A DNA stretch of 5,323 nucleotides from Aquificaceae bacterium (lineage in GTDB: Bacteria; Aquificota; Aquificia; Aquificales; Aquificaceae), in NCBI GenBank assembly GCA_027049085.1, contig JALTVH010000104.1, positions 1 to 5,323 of the forward strand. Direction: 5' to 3'. Below are positions 1 through 5,323 of the stretch, one piece after another. Position numbers and translations under genes: made by a program. The notes under the pieces were generated by a model. The model was not told where the DNA came from. It searched no databases and worked only from the letters and a program-made list of their open reading frames with translations. How positions within the stretch are numbered: the stretch's first letter is position 1; every line of letters begins with the position of its first letter.

Positions 1-567
1 GGAGTAAAGGTTGCATGCTTCAAGCCCGTTGAAACCGGCGTTGAAGAAATACCCCAGGACGGGGAAATGCTTGCAAGGGCAACAGGTCAGGAGATTGATG
101 AGGTTGTTCTATACCGTGCAGAGAAGCCTCTGGCTCCTTACTCAGCAATGCTTGAAGGTGACCTCGTCATAAGCATTGAGAAGATTATGGATAGGTACAG
201 AGAGCTTAGAGATGGAAAGGACGTTGTTCTGGTTGAGGGGGCGGGTGGTATTGCAGTACCAATTGTTAGAGATTACACCTATGCCAACCTTGCAAGGGAT
301 CTGGACACAGAGGTCTTAATTGTCGCCAGAGCGGGTCTTGGAACGATAAACCACAGCGTTCTGACCGTTGAATATGCAAGGAAGAGAAACCTCCACCTTA
401 CTGGCTTGATCCTTAACATGTACACAGGCAAGGACCCCTCGGAAAAGACCAACCCGGAGGTTATTTACCAGATGACAGGTCTCAAGCCTCTTATAATCAG
501 GAAGTATGAAAGCAAGAAAATTGAGGAACCTGAACTATCTGCCCTTCTTGACCTTATCGGGTTTTAA
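1..567 (+). CDS. bioD: Dethiobiotin synthase BioD, 5' end missing
   Basis: Cytosolic ATP-dependent enzyme that closes the ureido ring of 7,8-diaminononanoate with CO2 to give dethiobiotin, the step before biotin synthase. The open frame enters from the left edge and gives 188 residues; BioD is usually about 220-240, so roughly the first 35, including the P-loop, lie outside the window. Visible residues match the family: KPVETG at 8-13 (catalytic Lys and substrate-binding Thr region), VEGAGG at 78-83 (second nucleotide/metal-binding motif), GLGTINH at 112-118, and ILN at 137-139 followed by an Asn-Pro at 151-152 in the base-recognition region. The frame is intact to the TAA at 565-567. Its last 33 bases overlap the end of the opposing penicillin-binding protein gene. 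The other bio genes are not in view, so it may be the last gene of a + strand operon to the left. The first in-frame ATG, at 67, is internal and not the true start. The family call is firm. Confidence 0.93.
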   Translation, partial: GVKVACFKPVETGVEEIPQDGEMLARATGQEIDEVVLYRAEKPLAPYSAMLEGDLVISIEKIMDRYRELRDGKDVVLVEGAGGIAVPIVRDYTYANLARDLDTEVLIVARAGLGTINHSVLTVEYARKRNLHLTGLILNMYTGKDPSEKTNPEVIYQMTGLKPLIIRKYESKKIEEPELSALLDLIGF

Positions 568-2271
568 ACCCGTATAGAAGGCAACGCTTTCAGCTACTTC
601 TCTGAAGTAGGGGGCGCTGACCTCACCACCGTAAAGACGCCTTCCTCTGGGTTCGTCAACAACTATGACGGCCACATACCTCGGATCGCTTGCGGGGAAA
701 AAGCCGGCAAAGTAGGTCACGACCTTGTCCCTTGAATACCTTCCGAGCTTTCTATCAAACTTCTGGGAGGTCCCTGTTTTTCCAGCTATTGAGATAAACC
801 TGGACCTTGCCTTTTGACCCGTTCCTCTCTCAACCACAAGGGTCAGGGTTCTCCTCAGCCACCGGAGTGTCTCCTCGGAAAGAACCTTATCCCTTAGGAC
901 CTGAACCTGTGCCCGGTAGATCACTTCTCCCTGTGGGGAAGAGATCTCTTTGATAATGTGGGGCATAAGGATCTTACCAGTAGCCAGACCTCCAAAGGCA
1001 ACAGCTATGTTCAGAGTGTTAAGGGCAAGGCCCTGTCCTATAGAGGCATAAAGTATGTTTGCAGGATAAACAAAATCGGGTATCTGGGGGCTTGCCTCAC
1101 CCGGGAATATGCCGAACCTCCTGTCCAGGTGGAAGACCCTGAAAAGTTCCTTAACATCCTTCTGGGAAAAGAAAGATGCTACCTTTATTGTCCCAATGTT
1201 TGAAGAGTAGATGAGTATGTCTCTCAGATTGATTCGCCCGAGCCTTCTGGGGTCCCTTACGTACCTTTCGTAAACCTTGATCCTTCCTCTGCCAGCATTT
1301 ACGGTGAACCGCCTCGTTACATAACCTCTATCAAGTGCCCAGCCCACAAAGAAGGGCTTCATAATTGAACCTGGTTCAAAGACGTCAGTGACTGCATAGT
1401 TTCTCCGAGCACCTGCAGGATACCTCCAGAAGTGATTGGGGTCAAAGTAAGGGTAAGTGGCTATACCTAAGATGTCGCCTGTATGAACATCCATGAGGAG
1501 GATAGATACCTTCTTTGGCTTCCACCTTCTAACGATCCTGTCCCTGACCTTCTCAAGGATATTCTGAATGCCCACATCAATAGTAAGTGTGACATCCTTT
1601 TCATCACCGGGCATGCCGCTGAGGGGGTGGAGGTAAATCTTCCCGAGGCCTCCGTTCATATATATAAAAGCGTCTGTATACCCACCTCCAAGATGTTTAT
1701 TAAGGGCATATTCAAGACCCTCCAGCCCCTTACCATCAATGCCTACGAACCCTATCAGGTTAGAAGCAAGGGTCCTGTTAGGGTACAGTCGGGTGTATTC
1801 CTCCTGTATACCAATGTACCTTGAGTTGTCTGTTTCCACGATCGCTCGCCTTACCGGATCTTTGAGCTTTCTATCAATGCCCCAGAGGATCCGGATGGGC
1901 TTTGAACGCCCGGTACTTATTCTTTGTCTTATAACCTTCTCATCTTCACCTGTGATTCTTGACAGTTCCCTTATGAGCTTTTCCCTGTTTTTTATGTGCT
2001 CAGTGTCGGGATGGGCATAGACAACGATAGTGGGTACGCTTATGGCAAGTTCCTTACCGTTAGCGTCCTTGATGCTTCCTCTGTATAAGGGGACCCTTAT
2101 TGGGACAACCCTGTCAAACCTGCTAACGATCTTTTCCGCTATCTCATTTTCCTGTGTTACCTCAAGATCAAGGATCCATAAGGTTACGATTCCTGCAAGT
2201 ATGATGAAAACAGAAAAAACAAAGCGCGTCTTGGTTTCAAACTTCCTTCTGAACCGCCACTCTAACTCCAC
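535..2271 (-). CDS. ftsI: Class B penicillin-binding protein, FtsI/PBP3-type peptidoglycan transpeptidase
   Basis: Membrane-anchored D,D-transpeptidase that cross-links peptidoglycan, most like the septal FtsI group. The 578-residue protein has a short basic cytoplasmic tail, one membrane span at about 16-35, the RGSI motif at 64-67 that opens the N-terminal dimerisation/pedestal domain, GLEGLE at 182-187, and a transpeptidase domain from about 225. The catalytic set is complete: SIMK at 302-305 (nucleophile Ser302), SSN at 356-358 and KTGT at 498-501. The tail resembles FtsI (DEPRG at 539-543, YGG at 547-549, AP at 553-554). There is no PASTA domain. The start is GTG at 2271: an in-frame stop at 2278-2280 excludes longer forms other than a CTG two codons upstream. 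No good Shine-Dalgarno precedes it, and the radical SAM gene ends 11 bases before, so translational coupling is likely. No dcw-cluster neighbours (mraW, murE) are present, so a second class B PBP (elongation or specialised) is a possible alternative to the main FtsI. Confidence 0.88.
   Translation of the reverse strand: MELEWRFRRKFETKTRFVFSVFIILAGIVTLWILDLEVTQENEIAEKIVSRFDRVVPIRVPLYRGSIKDANGKELAISVPTIVVYAHPDTEHIKNREKLIRELSRITGEDEKVIRQRISTGRSKPIRILWGIDRKLKDPVRRAIVETDNSRYIGIQEEYTRLYPNRTLASNLIGFVGIDGKGLEGLEYALNKHLGGGYTDAFIYMNGGLGKIYLHPLSGMPGDEKDVTLTIDVGIQNILEKVRDRIVRRWKPKKVSILLMDVHTGDILGIATYPYFDPNHFWRYPAGARRNYAVTDVFEPGSIMKPFFVGWALDRGYVTRRFTVNAGRGRIKVYERYVRDPRRLGRINLRDILIYSSNIGTIKVASFFSQKDVKELFRVFHLDRRFGIFPGEASPQIPDFVYPANILYASIGQGLALNTLNIAVAFGGLATGKILMPHIIKEISSPQGEVIYRAQVQVLRDKVLSEETLRWLRRTLTLVVERGTGQKARSRFISIAGKTGTSQKFDRKLGRYSRDKVVTYFAGFFPASDPRYVAVIVVDEPRGRRLYGGEVSAPYFREVAESVAFYTGLKPDKVKKGR
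558..572. repeat. Perfect dyad over the bioD stop codon
   Basis: CGGGTT-TTA-AACCCG forms a six-base-pair stem with a three-base loop, centred on the bioD stop codon and inside the overlap with the penicillin-binding protein gene. Neither strand shows a following T-run, so it does not qualify as an intrinsic terminator by sequence. Confidence 0.5.
594..610. repeat. Second perfect dyad just beyond the bioD end
   Basis: CTACTTC-TCT-GAAGTAG gives a seven-base-pair stem with a three-base loop, starting 27 bases after the bioD stop. It lies in the coding part of the penicillin-binding protein gene for the PYFREVA segment (554-560). No T-run follows on either strand; it may be a chance consequence of coding sequence or a weak transcription-slowing hairpin between the convergent genes. 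Confidence 0.45.
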
Positions 2272-2282
2272 GCCCAGCTAAA

Positions 2283-3398
2283 TCACTGGTATCTGAAAAC
2301 GCTCGGATTCAGGACATCAGGATATGAGGTCTCCATCTCGTAATCAAAGAGCTGCTGACGGATCCTCCTGAGATCCTTTCCATTGGGTTTGAAGGGATAG
2401 CTCTTAATGTCGGTCACCGAGCTGTCTCCAAAGGGCCTGTTACAGGCAACCTCTGTGGTTTTTCCTCTGCATCCTGCGGTCATAAAGGGTCTGCCAGAGG
2501 CAAATACTTCCTCAAAGACTTCCTTGCCCACTCCCCAGTGGATAATCTGGCCTCTTTCGTTGAATCTCATATCCTCATAGCGTGCAAGATCGCTGTCTAT
2601 CAAATACCTCGCCATCTGCACCCTGCGGTACTGGGGTGCGGGGCATGGCTTTTCCTTTTCCATCAAAGATCCTTCCTCGGGCCAGAAGGAAAAGAGGTGG
2701 GTCCTTGCTCCGAGATCCCTGACCTTTTGTATAACCTCAACCATTTCCTGCTCTGTTTCTCCGAGACCAACTATAAGGTGACATCCAGCGTAACCATCAC
2801 CCATAACGTCTGCGCACCATTCAAGGACCTTCCAGTAGGTCTCCCACCTGTGGGGACTGTTCATTGGCCTTCCCCTGAGCCTGTCAAAGATCTCCGGGGT
2901 TGCAGCATCAAGGGCAACTGTAAGGGTGTCAGCACCGAGCTTTCTGTAGTCCTCAATGTCCTCGTAGGTCTGGCCCGTTGCGTTCATTAGGATGGAAACA
3001 AAGAGTTGATCGCCGAGCTCTTCAATAACCCTCTTTAGAACGTACTTGGTGTCCCTTATAGACCTCGGGTGCGTTATCTGAGAGATGCAGAGCCTTTCAG
3101 CGTGACCGACCTGCTTTGTCCGCTCAATGATGTCATCAAGTCTGAAGGTTGGCCACTCAACTCTTATGAAGTTCTTTTTTGAGTATTCCATATCCCTCGC
3201 TTTCTGAAGACCGCAGTAGGCACAGGTAGCATGACAGCCCGAGGGATAGGTGAGAAGCGTATTTATACAGCTAAGTTTGGTGTCTCTATAAAATTGACCC
3301 GGGATAAAGCCCAGGGTCATTGCTGCTGCCCAGCTTATCTGAAGGTATTCGGGGCTCTCCTTCTGTTCGGTCAGTTGCTCAAGAGCTATTTTGTTCAT
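2283..3398 (-). CDS. Radical SAM enzyme related to biotin synthase, probably a LipS1/LipS2-type lipoyl synthase subunit
   Basis: A 371-residue radical S-adenosylmethionine protein. The cluster motif is C55-x3-C59-x2-C62 with the usual aromatic Tyr61 before the last Cys. LCISQITH at 103-110, the ALDAATPEIFDRLRG stretch at 162-176 and HLIVGLGETEQEM at 207-219 follow the biotin-synthase/LipA-like barrel. Further cysteines at 44, 310 and 319 (the last two in a C-terminal GC...CNRPF segment, 309-323) suggest an auxiliary Fe-S cluster. From memory of the family, this layout (AAMTLGF, CIN, GCHATCAYCGL, C-terminal CNRP) fits the biotin-synthase-like pair LipS1/LipS2, which together replace LipA by inserting sulfur at C6 and C8 of octanoyl groups. 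It lacks the N-terminal CX4CX5C of LipA. No partner LipS gene or lipoate ligase is in the window. The start at 3398 has GGAGGT seven bases upstream. Radical SAM is certain; lipoyl synthase is probable; another sulfur-inserting role is possible. Confidence 0.82.
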   Translation of the reverse strand: MNKIALEQLTEQKESPEYLQISWAAAMTLGFIPGQFYRDTKLSCINTLLTYPSGCHATCAYCGLQKARDMEYSKKNFIRVEWPTFRLDDIIERTKQVGHAERLCISQITHPRSIRDTKYVLKRVIEELGDQLFVSILMNATGQTYEDIEDYRKLGADTLTVALDAATPEIFDRLRGRPMNSPHRWETYWKVLEWCADVMGDGYAGCHLIVGLGETEQEMVEVIQKVRDLGARTHLFSFWPEEGSLMEKEKPCPAPQYRRVQMARYLIDSDLARYEDMRFNERGQIIHWGVGKEVFEEVFASGRPFMTAGCRGKTTEVACNRPFGDSSVTDIKSYPFKPNGKDLRRIRQQLFDYEMETSYPDVLNPSVFRYQ

Positions 3399-3410
3399 TC
3401 CTCAACCTCC
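3399..3410 (-). promoter_or_regulatory. Ribosome binding site of the radical SAM gene
   Basis: On the - strand GGAGGT (3410-3405) is followed by a short spacer and the ATG at 3398. Sequence and spacing are near ideal and fix the start of the radical SAM gene. Its strength contrasts with the poor site of the downstream penicillin-binding protein gene. Confidence 0.8.
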
Positions 3411-3426
3411 GGCGTTATCTAAGAAG

Positions 3427-3432
3427 ATTATA
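3427..3432 (-). promoter_or_regulatory. Possible -10 box ahead of the radical SAM gene
   Basis: The 37-base gap between the lipoprotein stop and the radical SAM start contains a perfect TATAAT on the - strand, 28 bases before the ATG. A transcript starting 6-8 bases downstream would have a leader of about 20 bases carrying the ribosome binding site. The -35 side is poor: nothing close to TTGACA lies 16-18 bases upstream, and TTGTCA is present but with only an 11-base spacer. It could be an internal promoter that lets the last two genes be expressed apart from the two envelope genes, or chance in an AT-rich gap. Confidence 0.3.
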
Positions 3433-3435
3433 CCT

Positions 3436-4056
3436 TTACTTGATGACAACCCAGAGGTAGAGTTCGCCTGTTTTGGGATCTATCCACTCGTCCTCAATTA
3501 CAGCATTCTTTATGACCATAGGTCTGACTTCCTGCTCCGAGTATGCACTGAACTTCTTTTTGTAGTATTGAAGCCTTGAGGTATCCACGTTTATCTCAAT
3601 CTTTTCAAGCTCTGTTTTGACTATTATCTCAACCTGCTTGGCGAGGTCTGCAAGGGCGATGTGCTTGGCGAGCCTCCTCTGTTCTGCGTAGCCTTTACCA
3701 GGGATCTTTTTTGCTATTCCCACACCACCGAGATATCCCCCGTAGTTGGGATTCGAGACCCATACAGGGAGCCCGTTCTTAAAGGGATATTTTGTTTTTG
3801 GTGCCTCCCTCTTGGTTATCTCAATGGGACTCTTCTTGAGCTTTTCCTCCTTTCTTGTCTGGGGAAGGGGAGGCTCTTCAAGGGTCAGGTCCTTTGCAGG
3901 TTTATCCGCTTCCCTCTCAAGTTCTTCAAAGGCTCTCTCAGCTTTCTGAATCTGCTCTTCTTTTGAGGGTGGTGGGGGCTGGGTTTTAGCCTGCTTTGTT
4001 TTCGGACCGCAGGAGTAGATCAAAAAGATTACGGTCAATAAGAGGAGAGCCTTCAT
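3436..4056 (-). CDS. LPP20-family outer-membrane-type lipoprotein
   Basis: Predicted secreted, lipid-anchored protein of 206 residues. The N-terminus is a short lipoprotein signal peptide: Lys2, a hydrophobic stretch 3-14, then I-Y-S-C with the acylated Cys at 16 (Tyr at -2 is unusual, but the layout is right). Residues 17-90 are a Lys/Glu/Pro-rich, probably extended linker with a helical, charged part (about 32-52). From about 95 to the end is a compact domain opening with LPVWVSNP (96-103) and YLGGVGIA (108-115), then a long Ala-rich helix (124-142), a pattern shared with LPP20-type lipoproteins and related FlgP-like flagellar/outer-membrane proteins. An ATG at 4071 would add five residues, but GGGAGGT lies between the two ATGs, so 4056 is the real start and gives the proper signal peptide. 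It follows the FlgT-like gene by 11 bases; shared folds and coupling suggest they act together. No enzymatic motif is seen. The precise role (flagellar accessory, surface antigen or other) is open. Confidence 0.75.
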   Translation of the reverse strand: MKALLLLTVIFLIYSCGPKTKQAKTQPPPPSKEEQIQKAERAFEELEREADKPAKDLTLEEPPLPQTRKEEKLKKSPIEITKREAPKTKYPFKNGLPVWVSNPNYGGYLGGVGIAKKIPGKGYAEQRRLAKHIALADLAKQVEIIVKTELEKIEINVDTSRLQYYKKKFSAYSEQEVRPMVIKNAVIEDEWIDPKTGELYLWVVIK

Positions 4057-4060
4057 ACTT

Positions 4061-4067
4061 ACCTCCC
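4061..4067 (-). promoter_or_regulatory. Ribosome binding site deciding the lipoprotein start
   Basis: GGGAGGT on the - strand ends four bases before the ATG at 4056. The site lies downstream of the alternative ATG at 4071 (which overlaps the preceding TGA as ATGA), so that ATG cannot use it. This supports the shorter protein with the standard lipoprotein signal. Confidence 0.82.
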
Positions 4068-5323
4068 TCATCTGTACTTCGCCACAACTTCGGTAGCGTT
4101 AAAGCTGATCAGCCTAAGTTCCGGAATTCTTTCAACTGCATTGGCAAGATAAACAGTATTTTCAAGGTATCTGACCCTGAACTTTCCAAGACCTGCATCT
4201 TCAACGGACTCAACCCATGGAACTCTCTGAAGCTTCTCTTTTATGCGGAAGTTGGTCTTCGTGCTTCTTACACCCTTCACCGTAACCGTAACCATTTTAG
4301 ATTTGGAAGCTCTGTACTTTTCTACTTTTCCCATAATATCCGCACCAACCCTTTTGGCAAGAGCTTCCATTGCCTTGTACTCCGCATCCCTCTGGTTGAG
4401 TGCTCTCCCGAGGGCTGAGACAGAACCGGAGGCAACGATCCTGAGCCCCTGATTGTCCCTTGTCAGAAGATAGTAGTTGAGCCTTGCGGTGACAACGTTA
4501 AAGGAAGATTTGATCCCGTATCCGATATCCTGTCCCATCTGGGTTGAAGGAACAAGTTCCACCTTTCCTACTATCATGGCGCCAGAAAGAACCCTTGACA
4601 TGTAAGCCCGCAACGCTATAAAACGCCTCTGGGCGATGATGTTCTCAATATCGTATGGGTTGACATTAGGATTACCTGCAAAGTCATAAACCTTAAACCC
4701 CTGCTGGTTAAGGATATTGACAAGCTCAGTTGTTACAGGGTTCATCTCATCAAGGACGACAGAGCCAGGATTCTTGGTTACTATCATCACGCTGAAGGAC
4801 GTGTCGCTTGAAATGAGACTGAGGGCTTTTTCTGCCTCCTTGGGATAAACACATCCCTTAACCTTGACCCTCACCATGTCCTGGAAGTTATCAACAGAGA
4901 GAACCTTTACATCTCTGATAAATCCACCGACTTGGTTCTTAATGACCTCATCAAGAAGGGCAAAGTTGTGGAGGATCGTTTTGACACTTGTGGTAACACC
5001 GAGTGCCTTTTCAATGGCATCCCACTTGGCTCTGGCTGTCGCCTCAACCTTTGCTCCCGACCTGTCGCCACCGATCACTGAGGCCTCTCCAACACCAACA
5101 GACTCAATGCATTTCGCTGATCCCCTCTGAACCGATGTTTGAGCAACTCTACTTGCCTGTGGCATTGGCTGCATTGCAGGCATGGGAGGCATCTGACTTG
5201 TGGGACCTGAAACCCGTGGTTCTCTTGCCTTTGGCATTGAAGGTTGAGGATTCTGGGTAACTGCGGGACGGGCGGGTGCTGATGCCTTGCCTGTGTACAG
5301 TGCAACTTTGAGATTGCCCACAA
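4068..5323 (-). CDS. FlgT-like envelope/flagellar assembly protein, N-terminus missing
   Basis: Open frame entering from the right edge; 417 residues are visible. The GTG at 5321 is probably an internal Val, because no signal peptide or ribosome binding site can be seen and the sequence reads like the middle of a protein. Residues about 12-67 form a Pro/Met/Ala/Gln-rich linker. Residues 70-165 (GVGEA at 76-80, Ala-rich helix 88-108, ALGVTTSV at 106-113, then beta strands to CVYP at 157-160) resemble the FlgT N-terminal domain, known from Vibrio as a periplasmic flagellar H-ring component. Residues 176-335 form an alpha/beta region with a conserved-looking Gly-Ala-x-Ile-Val-Gly strand (247-252) and a second Ala-rich helix (308-335). 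Residues 342-417 look like a small ferredoxin-like beta-alpha-beta domain. The stop at 4068-4070 overlaps an ATG, but the true next start is at 4056. Flagellar function is inferred from weak resemblance only; no flagellar neighbours are visible. A general outer-membrane-associated role is equally possible. Confidence 0.6.
   Translation of the reverse strand, partial: VGNLKVALYTGKASAPARPAVTQNPQPSMPKAREPRVSGPTSQMPPMPAMQPMPQASRVAQTSVQRGSAKCIESVGVGEASVIGGDRSGAKVEATARAKWDAIEKALGVTTSVKTILHNFALLDEVIKNQVGGFIRDVKVLSVDNFQDMVRVKVKGCVYPKEAEKALSLISSDTSFSVMIVTKNPGSVVLDEMNPVTTELVNILNQQGFKVYDFAGNPNVNPYDIENIIAQRRFIALRAYMSRVLSGAMIVGKVELVPSTQMGQDIGYGIKSSFNVVTARLNYYLLTRDNQGLRIVASGSVSALGRALNQRDAEYKAMEALAKRVGADIMGKVEKYRASKSKMVTVTVKGVRSTKTNFRIKEKLQRVPWVESVEDAGLGKFRVRYLENTVYLANAVERIPELRLISFNATEVVAKYR

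Noticed and set aside
1655..1680. TATATATAAAAG stretch resembling a TATA/-10 element
   Set aside because: It is within the PBP coding sequence, with no start codon or gene behind it on either strand.
958..1824. Two + strand open frames opposite the PBP gene
   Set aside because: They are antisense to the transpeptidase domain and its upstream region, show no recognisable domain, and are explained by the codon bias of the real gene.
2538..2990. 150-codon open frame opposite the radical SAM gene
   Set aside because: It lies fully within a gene with clear family motifs, has no ribosome binding site worth noting, and its translation is irregular and Cys/Pro-rich, as expected of an antisense frame.
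4278..4296. Short tandem repeat of CCGTAA
   Set aside because: Two copies only; it encodes alternating Val-Thr in a beta strand and needs no other explanation.
3996..4418. 140-codon + strand frame spanning the junction of the lipoprotein and FlgT-like genes
   Set aside because: It runs antisense across two real genes, including the ribosome binding site that sets the lipoprotein start; the translation has no family resemblance.
5075..5323. Gln/Pro/Cys-rich - strand frame at the right edge
   Set aside because: It is the same-strand alternative frame of the low-complexity linker of the FlgT-like protein, and it ends where the linker ends.
1..5323. tRNA, rRNA, CRISPR, insertion sequence or phage features
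   Set aside because: No repeat-spacer pattern, transposase, integrase or recognisable structured RNA was seen; practically all bases are coding.

Overview
This window looks like ordinary bacterial chromosome: five protein genes packed end to end, with no RNA gene, mobile element, CRISPR array or long non-coding stretch. One gene (a dethiobiotin synthase cut by the left edge) runs on the + strand. The other four run on the - strand in what looks like one operon, read from the right edge leftwards: a FlgT-like envelope protein (cut by the right edge), an LPP20-type lipoprotein, a lipoyl/biotin-synthase-like radical SAM protein, and a class B penicillin-binding protein (FtsI type). The gaps between the - strand genes are 11, 37 and 11 bases.

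The organism is probably a Gram-negative-type (two-membrane), possibly thermophilic bacterium. A class B PBP indicates peptidoglycan. The lipoprotein signal and the FlgT/LPP20-like proteins suggest an outer membrane and perhaps flagella. The proteins are rich in Lys, Glu, Arg, Ile and Val, and many arginine codons are AGG/AGA, as is common in thermophiles. A LipS-like radical SAM protein fits lineages such as Aquificota or other deep-branching, often sulfur-metabolising groups. This placement is inference from style, not from a marker gene.

Layout: 1-567 (+) is the C-terminal four-fifths of BioD. 535-2271 (-) is the FtsI-type transpeptidase, which overlaps bioD tail to tail by 33 bases. 2283-3398 (-) is the radical SAM enzyme, with a clear ribosome binding site and a possible -10 box just upstream. 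3436-4056 (-) is the lipoprotein, whose start is set by a strong Shine-Dalgarno and a signal peptide. 4068-5323 (-) is the FlgT-like protein, with a Pro/Met/Ala-rich linker near its visible N-terminal end.

Functionally the window mixes cofactor biosynthesis (BioD for biotin; the radical SAM protein probably for lipoate) with cell-envelope genes. The two right-hand proteins probably act together at the outer membrane or periplasm. I see no clearly new system. The most interesting items are the non-LipA, LipS-like radical SAM protein inside an envelope operon, the FlgT-like/LPP20 pair, and the convergent bioD/ftsI overlap containing small perfect dyads.
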